Origin: Paracidovorax konjaci
GTDB taxonomy: Bacteria > Pseudomonadota > Gammaproteobacteria > Burkholderiales > Burkholderiaceae_C
DNA: 64,000 nucleotides
Direction: 5' to 3'
NCBI RefSeq assembly: GCF_900112675.1
Contig: NZ_FOMQ01000017.1
Span: 1 to 64,000 of the forward strand
Shown here piece by piece: positions 13,646 through 23,974 of this stretch (within the stretch, counting starts at the first letter, position 1; each line of letters begins with the position of its first letter). A program made the translations under genes and the position numbers. The notes beneath the pieces were generated by a model that made no database searches, was not told the origin of the DNA, and saw nothing but the letters and a program-made list of their open reading frames with translations.

Positions 13646-14770
13646 TCAGCCCAGCAGCGCCACGCCCTTCACCTGGGCATGCACCGCCAGCCCCGGCGCC
13701 AGCGCCAGCAGGCGGGCCGAACGGCGCGTGATGCGCGCCAGCAGCGGGGTGCCGCCGGCATCCAGCACCACCAGCACCTGGCCGGCGCGGTCCTCGCGCA
13801 GCTCCACGATGCGCGCCGGCAGCACGTTGAGCACGCTGCTGTCGGCCGGCGGCGCCAGCGCGATGCTGACGTCGCGCGCCTGCACGCGCAGCCGCACCGG
13901 GGTGCCGGGCGGCAGTGCGCGCTCCGCCGCCAGGTAGAGCGCCTGTCCGCCCGGCAGCCGCACCGTGGCGATCTGGTCGGCTGCATCGTGGTGCTCGGCC
14001 ACGCCCTCGGCCAGCGTGGCCGCCAGTTCGCCGTGGGCGAGCGGCAGGTCGGGCCGCGCCATCAGTTGCGCGATGGGGCCGCTGGCCAGCACGCGGCCTT
14101 CGCGCAGCAGCACGAGGTGCGATGCCAGGCGCGCGACCTCGTCGTGCGCGTGGCTCACGTAGAGCACGGGAATGTCGAGGCCGCGCTGCAGCCGCTCCAG
14201 GTAGGGCATGACCTCGGCCTTGCGCTCGGCGTCCAGCGCCGCGAGCGGCTCGTCCATGAACAGCACGCGCGGGCTGGCCGCCAGCGCCCGTGCGATCGCC
14301 ACGCGCTGGCGCTCGCCGCCGGAGAGGGCTTCGGTGCGCCGCGCCAGCAGCGGGCCGATGCCCAGCAGCTCCACCGCCTGCTCCAGGGACACGCGGCGCC
14401 GCGCGGCCGGCGTGCGCCGCAGGCCGTAGGCGAGGTTGCCGCGCACGTCCAGGTGCGTGAACAGGCCGGGCTCCTGGAACACGTAGCCCAGCGCGCGTTC
14501 GTGCGGCGGGCGCCACACGCCCCGGGCGTCGTCCTGCCACACATCGCCCGGCACGGCGACGCGGCCCGCGCCGCGCTCCAGCCCGGCCATGGCGCGCAGC
14601 AGGCTGGTCTTGCCGCAGCCGGACGGCCCGAACACCGCCGTGATGCCCTGGCCCGGCAGGCACAGGTCCACGTCGAGCGTGAACCGCCCGGGGCGCGGCA
14701 ACTGCAGCCGCACGCCGATGGCCGGCGCCGCGGCGTCCGCGCGCGTGTCGGCCGTCATGTGCGCCGTCAT
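13646..14770 (-). CDS. modC: Molybdate ABC transporter ATPase
   Basis: The 374-residue ATPase of the ModABC molybdate/tungstate importer. Walker A GPSGCGKTS near residue 49, signature LSGGERQRVAIARAL near 148, Walker B VLFMDEP, and the H-loop SHAHDE. The last ~90 residues form a TOBE/Mop-like domain (LPARIVELREDRAGQVLVVL), which binds oxyanion in this family. The ATG at 14770 overlaps the modB stop as ATGA; a second in-frame ATG lies 4 codons on. It is last in the modABC operon. Confidence 0.95.
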   Translation of the reverse strand: MTAHMTADTRADAAAPAIGVRLQLPRPGRFTLDVDLCLPGQGITAVFGPSGCGKTSLLRAMAGLERGAGRVAVPGDVWQDDARGVWRPPHERALGYVFQEPGLFTHLDVRGNLAYGLRRTPAARRRVSLEQAVELLGIGPLLARRTEALSGGERQRVAIARALAASPRVLFMDEPLAALDAERKAEVMPYLERLQRGLDIPVLYVSHAHDEVARLASHLVLLREGRVLASGPIAQLMARPDLPLAHGELAATLAEGVAEHHDAADQIATVRLPGGQALYLAAERALPPGTPVRLRVQARDVSIALAPPADSSVLNVLPARIVELREDRAGQVLVVLDAGGTPLLARITRRSARLLALAPGLAVHAQVKGVALLG

Positions 14771-15444
14771 GCGCGCCCCCTCGCCGGCTGCAGCCAGTGC
14801 AGCGCCAGCAGCACCGCGAACGAAAACACCACCATCGTGCCCGCGAGCCAGTGCGCCTGCACGTATTCGAGCGCCTCGACATGGTCGTAGATCTGCACCG
14901 ACACCACGCGCGTCACGCCCGGGATGTTGCCGCCCAGCATGAGCACCACGCCGAACTCGCCCACGGTGTGCGCGAAGCTCAGCACCCCGGCGGTGAGAAA
15001 GCCCGGCCGCGCCATCGGCAGCGCCACGGTGAAGAACCGGTCCAGCGGCCCCGCGCCCAGCAGCGCGGCCACCTCCAGCGGCCGCTCGCCCACCGACTCG
15101 AAGGCGCGCTGCAGCGGCTGCACCGCGAACGGCAGCGAATACACCAGCGACCCCACCAGCAGCCCGCCGAACGTGAACGGCAGCGTGGCGAGGCCCAGCG
15201 ACTGCATGAAGCGCCCCACTGCGCCGTGCGGGCCCATCAGCAGCAGCAGGTAGAAGCCGATCACCGTCGGCGGCAGCACCAGCGGCAGCGCCACCACGGC
15301 CGACACCGGCCCGCGCCAGCGCGAGGGCGTGCGCGCCAGCCACCAGGCCAGCGGCGTGCACAGCACCAGCAACAGCAGCGTGGTCAGCCCCGCGAGCCGC
15401 AGCGTGAGGCCGATGGCCGCGAGGTCGTCCGCCGAGAAAGGCAT
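14767..15444 (-). CDS. modB: Molybdate ABC transporter permease
   Basis: A 225-residue inner-membrane permease with five to six helices. The EAA cytoplasmic loop that docks ModC is seen as EVAALLGAGPLDRFFTVALPMARPG near 140. The early PLVLPPTVIGFYLLLLMG is typical of ModB. It begins 10 bp after the modA stop and overlaps modC by 4 bp. Confidence 0.95.
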   Translation of the reverse strand: MPFSADDLAAIGLTLRLAGLTTLLLLVLCTPLAWWLARTPSRWRGPVSAVVALPLVLPPTVIGFYLLLLMGPHGAVGRFMQSLGLATLPFTFGGLLVGSLVYSLPFAVQPLQRAFESVGERPLEVAALLGAGPLDRFFTVALPMARPGFLTAGVLSFAHTVGEFGVVLMLGGNIPGVTRVVSVQIYDHVEALEYVQAHWLAGTMVVFSFAVLLALHWLQPARGRA

Positions 15445-15454
15445 GCCCGGCGCG

Positions 15455-16513
<1,059 letters not shown>

Positions 16514-17203
16514 TCACTCGTAGGTGATCTGCAGGTCTGTGCCGGAGCTGGTCGCGCTCTCGGTCAGGGGCACCGCGGCGCCCGTCGCGGCGAGGCGGTA
16601 GGTGGAGGTGTTGACGATGGGCGTGCCCAGCACCGGCGTGGCCGTCGTCACGACGGACAGCAGCAGCGTGGAATCGGTATCGGCCTTGACCGAGTAGTTC
16701 ACCGTCGCCGTGCCCAGTTGCAGCCACTTGCCGGAATCGCTGTAGACCCTCAGCGTGTACCACGAGCCCGAGTCGCCCGCCTTGGCCGTGGCCGGCAGCG
16801 GCGTGGCGGTGTTCGTGACCGAATACAGGCCGCTGATCACCGCGCCGCGCGGGACCGTGTAGCCGGCGTCGTAGTAGTTGATCAGCGTGCTGTCGACCGT
16901 CGACGAACCGCTGCTCGTCGTGAAGTTCAGCGTGATCACCGTGCTCTTGCGCAGCGCGGGCTGGCCTTCGAACGTCACGGTGACGGCGGCATCGCGCACG
17001 GCGGTGCCGGTGCCCGTGCCCGCCTGGTTGTTCACCGTGCCGCTGCCCGAGACGGCCTGCGTGCCCGAACTGGCCAGATAGGCCGACACGGCGGGACCGA
17101 GCGGCAACGTCAGCGGCGCAGGCTCATCGGCCACCGCCGAGAACGCCAGGGACAGCGCAGGAATACCCAGCCAAAGAGATTTCAGAGCGAAAGAGTGCTG
17201 CAT
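16514..17203 (-). CDS. Secreted protein of unknown function
   Basis: A 229-residue protein starting at ATG 17203 with a clear Sec signal peptide (SLWLGIPALSLAFSAVADE, cleavage after AVA near 24). The mature part is rich in Thr, Ser, Ala and Val with alternating hydrophobic residues, as in a beta-sandwich or surface protein. It has one conspicuous run, SGSGTVNNQAGTGTGT, near residue 50. It has no Cys, no catalytic motif and no membrane anchor that I see. It lies between modA and the 3' end of the RHS gene. I do not recognise the family. Confidence 0.7.
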   Translation of the reverse strand: MQHSFALKSLWLGIPALSLAFSAVADEPAPLTLPLGPAVSAYLASSGTQAVSGSGTVNNQAGTGTGTAVRDAAVTVTFEGQPALRKSTVITLNFTTSSGSSTVDSTLINYYDAGYTVPRGAVISGLYSVTNTATPLPATAKAGDSGSWYTLRVYSDSGKWLQLGTATVNYSVKADTDSTLLLSVVTTATPVLGTPIVNTSTYRLAATGAAVPLTESATSSGTDLQITYE

Positions 17204-17344
17204 GTTGAGATCTGCAAAAAGGGTTGTGGAAAGGGTGTGTGGAAGTGTCGACGCTGCCTGCGCCGGACTATGGGCCCATCCGGCCCGCAGCGCGCATCCC
17301 CGGCCGGCGCGCGACGTTCTTCCTCGCATAAGCGGAAATTCCGG

Positions 17345-20300
17345 TTATGCGATTGATTGAAATCGAGGGTGGGCGGGGGGCGGCACTGTGCGGTGTGCCG
17401 GCGCGCGCATTGCCCCAGGGTGGCGAACTGGATGGTCACCAGATGCGGTGACGGGCTTGATTTTTTGGCACCTTCCGTCACTGGGGGTGGTGGCAGATCG
17501 TGCGCTCAGATGCAGCTCAGCGCGGTGCGGGTCCTGAGCGCGAGCGGAGGTGCCCAGGTGATCGCAGTGGTAGAGGTGCAGGTGGACGATCTCGGCGCCT
17601 TCGCCGCGTAGCTGCTGCTGCAGGCGCTGCACATCCAGGCCCATCGATTGGAGGTGGCGGCGGGTGTGGTCGCTGGCGGTGCCGTGGAGCAATTCCCCCT
17701 GCAGGGCTTGCAGGGGCGAGGGTTGTTCGCGGTCGCCGGGATCGGCGGCGCCCAGCAGCTGCGCCAGGGTCGGGGGCTCGGCGCCGGCGCGGGTCTGGAT
17801 GCGCAGCAGCGGCACGAAGGAGCCCGGGGCGTAGAGCGTGTGGATGCGCTGGGCGTGCTGCGGCCTGCGCGGATCGCGCAGTTCGGTGAGGGTCAAGGTG
17901 TCGCCCTGCCAGCCGTGGCAGCGCTGCTCGGTGGTGGCCTGGCCTGCCGGCGATGAGCGCTCGATGCGGCTGGCGATGCGGCGGCCGAAGACGTCGTAGT
18001 GGTGGGTGCGGCGGATGCGCTCGCCGGTGGCGCGGTGGTGCTGTTCGTGGGCGATGAGGCGATGGGCGTGGTCCCAGTGCAGGCGGTGGGTCTGCTGGCC
18101 GTCGGTGTGGGTTTTTTCCAGCAGGTTGCCACACGGCCCCCAGTGGTAGCGCCAGGGGCCGTGCGCGTGCACGCGGTTGTCGGGCCAGCGGTCGTGGGCG
18201 TGGCCGGGCAGGGGCGGGCCGTCCTGGCGCAGCAGGTCGAAGGCCGGGTCGTGCCAGTGGCTGCGCACCTCGCCGGCCCAGTCCTCGCGCGCGCCCTGGG
18301 GCTGCCCGGGCGAGGGCATCCAGGGGTTGCCGGCGGGGTCGTAGCGGTAGTGAAGCGGCTCGCGCCCGGGCAGGTGGGTGGCGGCCAGCCGGCCGGCCGC
18401 GTCGTAGGCGTGGTGGATGGTGCCGCGCGGGGTGTCGATGCGCGCGAGGCGGCCCGCGCCGTCGTAGTGGTGCTGGCGCGCGAGGGACGAGAGGGCCGGG
18501 CCGGGCGCGCCCGGGTCCGCCGGGCTTTCGGTGCTGCGCTGCACGGAGAGCGCCTGCAGGCGCGAGAGCGCATCGCGGCGCCAGCGGGTCTGGCTGGCGC
18601 CGAAGTCCAGCGCCTCGGGCCGGTGCAGGCCGTCGCGCTCGATGTGCAGCAGGGGCTCGCCGCCCAGCAGCAGGCCGTGCACGTGGCCGGAGCCGTAGGT
18701 GAGCCATTGCAGCGGCGGCAGGCCGGGCAGGTCGGCGCCGGCGGGGGCGCCGCCCTCGTCCAGGGTGTGCGTGCTTTCGTGGCTCCAGAGCAGCGCGCCC
18801 TCGACCGAATGCATCTCCTGGCGTTCGCCCAGGATGCGGCCGAGCCGGTCGCGCCGCAGGTGCACGCTCACGCGGTGGCGTTGCAGGGCGGTGTGGTGGT
18901 GGGCCGCCACGAGCCGGCCGGCGCCGTCGTGGTCGAACCATTCGATGAGGGACGATGCGTCGCCGCCTGCGGTGGTGCCGGGCCAGGCCGGTGCGCGGGC
19001 CGGGCCTTCCTGTTCTGTGTTCCAGGCATCTGCGTTGTTGCCGGCGCCCGCCTGCGGCGCCATGTCCGGAGCGTTGGCCCCGGCGGCGGTTGGAACGATG
19101 ACGCGCGCGGTGAGCTGGCCCGCGTCGCTCCACTGGTAGGCGATGGCGTGGCGCGCGTCCTCGGTGCGGATGCGCTGGCCGCCCAGGTCGTAGGCGTGGC
19201 GGGTGGTGCGGCCGTCGAAGCCGGTTTCTTCGGTGAGCCGGTCGCGCACGTCGTAGGCGAAGCGGTGGGCACGCGCATTCTCGTTGTGCAGCTCCACCAG
19301 GCGCCCCGCGGGGTCGTAGCGGTAGTGCTGGGCGTGTTTTAGGGCTGTTTCATGCTCCATGCCGCCGGATCCATTGGATTCATTGCTATCGTATTCATAG
19401 CGTATGACACGGCCCCAGGCATCGTGGGCGAAGCGCTCGCGCAGGCCGCCGGGGTGGTCGATGGCGATGAGGTCGCCGCTGTCCGGCGCGTGGCGCCAGC
19501 GGGTGGTGCGGCCCAGCGCGTCGGTGCTTTCGGCAGGGCGGCCCAGGGCGTCATAGGTGGTGCGCAGCGCCAGCCCTTCCTCGCCCTGCACGCGGACCGT
19601 GCGGCCCCAGCCGTCGTAGGCGAAGCGGGTGGCGCGCCCGCTGCAGTCGGTGCGGCAGGCGAGCAGGCCCAGGGCGTTCCACTGCAGGGTGGAGGTGCCG
19701 CCGCGCGCATCGGTGACGGCGATGGGCAGGTCGGGGTGCAGTGGCAGGGGCTCCGCATCCGCATCCAGATCGGCGCCAGCACCGGTATCGCTCCTGGGCG
19801 GTATCTCGGGGTAGCGGTAATGCGTGGTCCGGCCCAGCGGGTCGGTGTGGCGCACGAGGCGGCCCCAGGCGTCGTGCTCCCAGGTGGTGGCGAGCGGCTC
19901 GCCGGCCGGGCCTTCCGGCGCGGGGGCCAGGTGGCGCAGGGGCAGGCCCAGCGCATCGTGCGCGATGCGGTGGGTGCGCCCGGCCGCATCGGTCATGCCC
20001 ACGACGAGTCCGGTGGCCGCGTCGATCTCGCGGCGCGCGGTGCGGCCCAGCGGGTCGGTGTGGGCCAGCAGGCGGCCGGCGCTGTCGTGCGTCCAGGTGG
20101 ACCGGGCGCCGTCGGCCTCGATGCGCTCTGCCACGCGGGCCAGGCCCGCTTCGCCGGCGAAGACGTAGCGGCGCTGGCGGCCCAGGCCGTCGGTGACCAG
20201 GGTGCTGGCGCGCGCGGGCCGGGGCGGGCTGGCCAGGGGGGCGGCGGGCAGCGGGGTGTAGTCGAAGCGCAGGTCCAGGCCGTCCGGGGTGGCCTGGGCC

Positions 20301-21406
20301 ACCACGCGGCCCTGCGCGTCGTAGGTGTAGCGGGTGGTGGGGCGGCCGGCGTGGGCGTGGCCGGTCATGCGGCCGGGGTGCGCCGCGTCGCCGTATTCGA
20401 AGCGGCGCACGGTGCGGCCCGTGCGGTCGGTCACACGGGCCAGTTCGCCCCGGTCGGTGTAGGCATAACGTACCAGGGCGAGCGGCTCGGGCAGCGCTGC
20501 GTGGGCCTGGTAGGGGTCGGCTTCCAGCCGCACGGCCGTGAGGCGCACGCCGCCGTCCGGCCCCCAGCCGTGGGCCGCGGGCGCGGCCGGGGCGACGCGC
20601 TCCAGATCGAAGGTGTAGCGGCGGCCGGCGCCGTCGGTCACGGACCGCAGGTGGCCGGCGAACGGACCGTCCGCATGCCGTTCGTGGCGCTGCACGCGCC
20701 CGAAGCGGTCGCAGAGGCCGTGGAGCACGTCGTGGCGGGCGGTGGCGTCGCCGTCCGGCGCCTGCGCGGGCGATGCCCGCCCTGGTGCGAAGACCCACCA
20801 GGGCCCCAGCGGCGAGGCGGTGGCCACGGTGATGCGCGCATCGGCCCGCACGGCGGCGGGCAGGGCGCTCCACAGCCGGGCGAGGCGCTCGGCGTGGCCG
20901 ACCGAGCCCGGTCCCGCACCCGTACCCGGGATGCCCGGCAGATGCCGCGTGCCGCACCGCACGAGCCAGAGCCCCTCGCTGGCGCTGTGGGCGATTTCGC
21001 CGGGCGCCAGCGGCTCGAAGGCGATGCAGCGCCCGCGGCCGTCGTGCAGGCGCAGCACGCCGCCGGGCGTGCCGCTGCCGGAGGGCGCATGCGAGAGGCT
21101 GGTCTCGCCGGGCAGCCACCAGCCGGGGCCCAGCAGGCCGACGGGCGCCGGCCGGGGGCTCTGGTGGCTGGAGTACGAACGGACCAGCGAGAACGGCAGC
21201 GGGCCGGGCAGCGCGAAATCCTCTTCGCCCGGCAGCACCTTGGCGCCCAGCAGCGGGTTCACCGGGTGCCCCTCCGTGATGCCGCCGGGGCAAACCGAGC
21301 ACGCGATGCCGCCGGCCGAGCCGATCAGCACGGTGGCCGAGCCCTGGACGATGGGCCCGCCTTTCTGGGTCAAGTCGCCCTGGCGCGCTGCCGGTTTGCC
21401 GCTCAT
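17345..21406 (-). CDS. PAAR-domain RHS protein with a degenerate C-terminus
   Basis: A 1353-residue RHS/YD-repeat protein. The first ~55 residues form a PAAR-like tip domain (ARQGDLTQKGGPIVQGSATV), which would cap a type VI secretion spike. A DUF6531-type region follows (VLPGEEDFALPGPLPFSLVR), then many YDxxGR repeats from about 280 to 1200. The core should continue through HLGTPxxL and end at a DPIGL motif followed by a toxin. Here it reaches YHCDHLGT near residue 1280 and then goes out of frame; no DPIGL, no toxin and no immunity gene follow. Start at 21406 has a good site (GGGAGGG). No VgrG or Eag chaperone is nearby. It was probably a polymorphic effector that has lost its tip. Confidence 0.9.
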   Translation of the reverse strand: MSGKPAARQGDLTQKGGPIVQGSATVLIGSAGGIACSVCPGGITEGHPVNPLLGAKVLPGEEDFALPGPLPFSLVRSYSSHQSPRPAPVGLLGPGWWLPGETSLSHAPSGSGTPGGVLRLHDGRGRCIAFEPLAPGEIAHSASEGLWLVRCGTRHLPGIPGTGAGPGSVGHAERLARLWSALPAAVRADARITVATASPLGPWWVFAPGRASPAQAPDGDATARHDVLHGLCDRFGRVQRHERHADGPFAGHLRSVTDGAGRRYTFDLERVAPAAPAAHGWGPDGGVRLTAVRLEADPYQAHAALPEPLALVRYAYTDRGELARVTDRTGRTVRRFEYGDAAHPGRMTGHAHAGRPTTRYTYDAQGRVVAQATPDGLDLRFDYTPLPAAPLASPPRPARASTLVTDGLGRQRRYVFAGEAGLARVAERIEADGARSTWTHDSAGRLLAHTDPLGRTARREIDAATGLVVGMTDAAGRTHRIAHDALGLPLRHLAPAPEGPAGEPLATTWEHDAWGRLVRHTDPLGRTTHYRYPEIPPRSDTGAGADLDADAEPLPLHPDLPIAVTDARGGTSTLQWNALGLLACRTDCSGRATRFAYDGWGRTVRVQGEEGLALRTTYDALGRPAESTDALGRTTRWRHAPDSGDLIAIDHPGGLRERFAHDAWGRVIRYEYDSNESNGSGGMEHETALKHAQHYRYDPAGRLVELHNENARAHRFAYDVRDRLTEETGFDGRTTRHAYDLGGQRIRTEDARHAIAYQWSDAGQLTARVIVPTAAGANAPDMAPQAGAGNNADAWNTEQEGPARAPAWPGTTAGGDASSLIEWFDHDGAGRLVAAHHHTALQRHRVSVHLRRDRLGRILGERQEMHSVEGALLWSHESTHTLDEGGAPAGADLPGLPPLQWLTYGSGHVHGLLLGGEPLLHIERDGLHRPEALDFGASQTRWRRDALSRLQALSVQRSTESPADPGAPGPALSSLARQHHYDGAGRLARIDTPRGTIHHAYDAAGRLAATHLPGREPLHYRYDPAGNPWMPSPGQPQGAREDWAGEVRSHWHDPAFDLLRQDGPPLPGHAHDRWPDNRVHAHGPWRYHWGPCGNLLEKTHTDGQQTHRLHWDHAHRLIAHEQHHRATGERIRRTHHYDVFGRRIASRIERSSPAGQATTEQRCHGWQGDTLTLTELRDPRRPQHAQRIHTLYAPGSFVPLLRIQTRAGAEPPTLAQLLGAADPGDREQPSPLQALQGELLHGTASDHTRRHLQSMGLDVQRLQQQLRGEGAEIVHLHLYHCDHLGTSARAQDPHRAELHLSARSATTPSDGRCQKIKPVTASGDHPVRHPGAMRAPAHRTVPPPAHPRFQSIA
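19351..19401 (-). repeat. Dispersed hairpin repeat, copy C, inside the RHS gene
   Basis: Shares ATGCCGCCGGATCCATT and TTCATTGCTATC with copies B and D. It is read in frame and adds roughly 18 residues (about SNESNGSGGMEHETALKH) between two YD repeats, after RVIRYEYD and before HYRYDPAGR. Confidence 0.75.
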
Positions 21407-21649
21407 GTGTTTTCCCTCCCTCGTTGTCTTGCGATCGGGTGCATTCCGGTGCCCCACACGGGTTCCGGGCCCTGTCTGCGGCGCTGTAGCAAAAGCTATC
21501 GCTGGCGCCCGATCGATGGTTTTCAGTTGGGGCGGGATGCTAGGAGGAACTCGGCCGTGGCGCATCCCATGGCGCGAAAACATTTTGTGTCGCCGTGTAA
21601 GCGTGCCCGGTGGCGGCGGGCGTGCCGGCCGCTGCGGCATCATCCGCGG

Positions 21650-22579
21650 ATGCCCCGCACGCCCCGCCCGAGTCGTCCTGCCTGCCCGCCGTCCGCTCCA
21701 CTGCCAGAGTCCCCTGCCACGCCTCCGCCCATCGCGTTCTCGGAGGCGCTGGCCCACGGGCCGGCCGATCGCCGGGTGGCGGTCCTGCGGGAGATCGGGG
21801 CGGGGGGCTCCATCTCGCAGGCCGCGCGGGCGGTGGGCGTGAGCTACAAGGCTGCCTGGCAGGCGGTGGACACGCTCACGAACCTGGCCGGCGTGCCGCT
21901 GGTGGAGCGGGCGGTGGGCGGGGCGGGCGGCGGCGGCGCGCGGCTGACCGCTGCCGGCGCGGCGCTGCTGCAGGCTGCGCAGGCGCTGGAGCAGGCCCGC
22001 GCGGGGGTGCTGGCCTCGGCAGGCCACGGGGAGGGAGCGCCGCCCGCCGCGCGGCTGGCGCTGCGCACGAGCATGCGCAACCAGTGGCCCTGCATCGTGC
22101 AGGCGCTGGAACCCCTCGGGCCAGTGGTGCGTGTGCGCCTGCTCGGTGCGGGTGAGCCGGAGGCCGGGGACGATGAAAAGCCTGCGGCCGCCGCACGGGC
22201 CTCGGAGCGCGGGCTCCGCCTAGCCGCCCGCATCACGCGCGAAAGCGCCGAACTGCTGGGGCTGCGCCCTGGCACCCCCGTGCTGGCGCTGTGCAAGGCG
22301 ACGGCGGTGCGGGTGGCGGCGGCCACCGAAAGCGCTGCGCGTGGCGGTCCTGCTGCGGCAGGCGGAGACGGCCACGCATCCGGCGCGAATGCCTGGCCCG
22401 GCCGCGCGTCGCGGGTGTCGCGCGGCGGCGCGGCGGGTGACGAGGTCTCGGCCGGGCTGGAGGCCGGCGTGCGCATGGTGGGCTTCGCGCCGCCCGGCTC
22501 GGGCCTGCGCGCGGGCCGGCGCGTGGTGCTGTCGGTGGACGAATCCGCCGTGGTGCTGGCCGTCGTGGAGGGCGGCTGA
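21650..22579 (+). CDS. modE: Molybdate-responsive regulator ModE
   Basis: A 309-residue LysR-like winged-helix DNA-binding protein (about 30-100: LREIGAGGSISQAARAVGVSYKAAWQAVDTL) followed by two Mop/TOBE-type molybdate-binding regions (SMRNQWPCIVQAL near 145 and AARITRESAELLGLRPGTPV near 195). This is the ModE layout. The second Mop half is interrupted by an Ala/Gly-rich insert (about 225-265). The start is uncertain: ATG 21650 fits the family best, but GTG 21557 has an AGGAGG 9 bases upstream and would add 31 residues. Divergent from the RHS gene. It probably binds the operator at 16239-16263. Confidence 0.88.
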   Translation: MPRTPRPSRPACPPSAPLPESPATPPPIAFSEALAHGPADRRVAVLREIGAGGSISQAARAVGVSYKAAWQAVDTLTNLAGVPLVERAVGGAGGGGARLTAAGAALLQAAQALEQARAGVLASAGHGEGAPPAARLALRTSMRNQWPCIVQALEPLGPVVRVRLLGAGEPEAGDDEKPAAAARASERGLRLAARITRESAELLGLRPGTPVLALCKATAVRVAAATESAARGGPAAAGGDGHASGANAWPGRASRVSRGGAAGDEVSAGLEAGVRMVGFAPPGSGLRAGRRVVLSVDESAVVLAVVEGG

Positions 22580-22610
22580 TCGCCGCCGCCCTGGCGGGCG
22601 CAGGGGCGTG

Positions 22611-22670
22611 TTTTGCTATTAATTAAGTAGCAAACTATTGAATGGATCCGGCGGCATGGGGCCGAAAACA
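22611..22670 (+). repeat. Dispersed hairpin repeat, copy D
   Basis: The clearest intergenic copy. TTTTGCTATTAATTAAGTAG is followed by CAAACTATTGAATGGATC and CGGCGGCATGGGGCCGAAAA. It lies between the convergent ends of modE and the next minus-strand gene. Confidence 0.8.
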
Positions 22671-22709
22671 TCCCGATGCCTGGATGCGGGCCCCGCCCGC
22701 GCGGTGTGC

Positions 22710-23078
22710 TCAGGCCAAGCCGAAGTGCTCGCGGAAGGCGGTGCAGAAGGCTTCGGTGCCGCTCAACGACAGGGTCACGGTGTGGCGCGGCGCGGCGGCC
22801 ACGCCCGATTCGGCCACCAGGCGGCGCGTGCCCTGGTCGAAACGCAGCGTCTGCACGGTGGAGACTTCCTCGACGGCCTGCAGGTCGTAGTCCCACAGCC
22901 CGCCGTCCTCGATGGGGCCCTGCGCTTCGGCGAACTGGGCATGGGCCCAGTCCAGCACGGCCGCGATCTCGTCGTGCAGCGCCTGCAACTGGGCGGCCCC
23001 GACGCTCGCCATCGCGTCCCAGGTGCCGCAGCCTTCGCCGTCTTCGCTGTAGTCGAAATCGAGGTAACGCAGGGTCAT
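22710..23078 (-). CDS. Conserved hypothetical protein, small and acidic
   Basis: A 122-residue cytosolic protein starting MTLRYLDFDYSEDGEGCGTWDAM at 23078 with GGACGGCAC upstream. It is acidic with a regular alternation of helix and strand. The pattern DFDYSEDxEGxxTWDAMASV near the start looks conserved among betaproteobacteria (recognition, not search). It has no signal peptide, helix-turn-helix or catalytic motif. It lies next to a divergent ABC ATPase gene. No function can be assigned. Confidence 0.75.
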   Translation of the reverse strand: MTLRYLDFDYSEDGEGCGTWDAMASVGAAQLQALHDEIAAVLDWAHAQFAEAQGPIEDGGLWDYDLQAVEEVSTVQTLRFDQGTRRLVAESGVAAAPRHTVTLSLSGTEAFCTAFREHFGLA

Positions 23079-23275
23079 GTGCCGTCCTGTCCAGAAGGGG
23101 GTGGGGGAAATGGGAGCCGAGCGGACCATTGTCGGCCAGCGCAGCGGAGGTTTTGCCACAGAATGTGTGCCCCCCTGGGCGCACCGGCCTTCTGCCCCTG
23201 CCGTGCGGCGCCGACTTGGCCACGCCGCTCTGTGTCCGATGCTGCCTGCGCTTGCGCTTTTCTTTGCCCGATGCC

Positions 23276-23974
23276 ATGACCGACGCCACCCCCGACGCCC
23301 TGCGGCCCCTGCCCCCCTCGCCCCCGCTGTGGGAATGCCGCGGCCTGCGCCACGTGCCGCCGGGGGCGAGCGCGCCGCTGTTCGACGGGCTCGACCTCCG
23401 GATCCTGCCGGGCACCACGCTGCTGCGCGGCGGCGACGGCCGGGGCAAGACCACGCTGCTGCGGCTCATCGCGGGTGAGCTGCGCCCCCAGGCCGGCACC
23501 GCCGCGGCAGGCGCCGGCACGGTCTTCTGGAAGGACCCGCGGCGGCTGGTGGCCGACCGCCCTGCGGGCGAGGGCGAGGGCGCCGATCTGCCCGGCGAGC
23601 AGCAGACCCCGGCCGCGTGGTGGGACGCGCAGGCCCCCCGGTGGCCGCGCTGGAGCGGCCCGGCCCTGGCCGCGCACGTGGCCGGTTTCGGCCTGGGCGA
23701 GCACGCCGGCAAGCGCATGGAGCAGCTCTCCACCGGCACCCGCCGCAAGGTGCTGCTGGCCGCGGGCTTCGCGAGCGGGGCGCAGGTGCTGCTGGTGGAC
23801 GAGCCGGTGGCGGCGCTGGACCGGGCCTCGGTGGATTACCTGCGCGAAGTGCTCATGGGCGTGTCGGCGGAGGCGGCGGCGGTCGGTCCGGGGCACGGGC
23901 AGGCCGTGGTGGTGGCGCACTACGACACGCTGGGCGGTGTGCCCTGGGGGCAGGTGGTGGAGCTGGGGGACTGA
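23276..23974 (+). CDS. Orphan ABC ATPase, CcmA-like
   Basis: A 232-residue nucleotide-binding protein. Walker A GGDGRGKTTLL near residue 52, Walker B VLLVDEP near 178 and an H-loop-like VVVAHY near 215. The signature is LSTGTRRKV rather than LSGGQ, as in the heme-export CcmA group. A run of Gly/Glu/Asp replaces the usual Q-loop area (about 85-125). No permease or binding protein lies next to it, so its partner is elsewhere or it has a non-transport role. The ATG at 23276 is used because the fold begins right after it. Confidence 0.82.
   Translation: MTDATPDALRPLPPSPPLWECRGLRHVPPGASAPLFDGLDLRILPGTTLLRGGDGRGKTTLLRLIAGELRPQAGTAAAGAGTVFWKDPRRLVADRPAGEGEGADLPGEQQTPAAWWDAQAPRWPRWSGPALAAHVAGFGLGEHAGKRMEQLSTGTRRKVLLAAGFASGAQVLLVDEPVAALDRASVDYLREVLMGVSAEAAAVGPGHGQAVVVAHYDTLGGVPWGQVVELGD

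Noticed and set aside
17345..21406. Active type VI toxin gene
   Set aside because: The core stops before DPIGL and no toxin domain or immunity gene follows.
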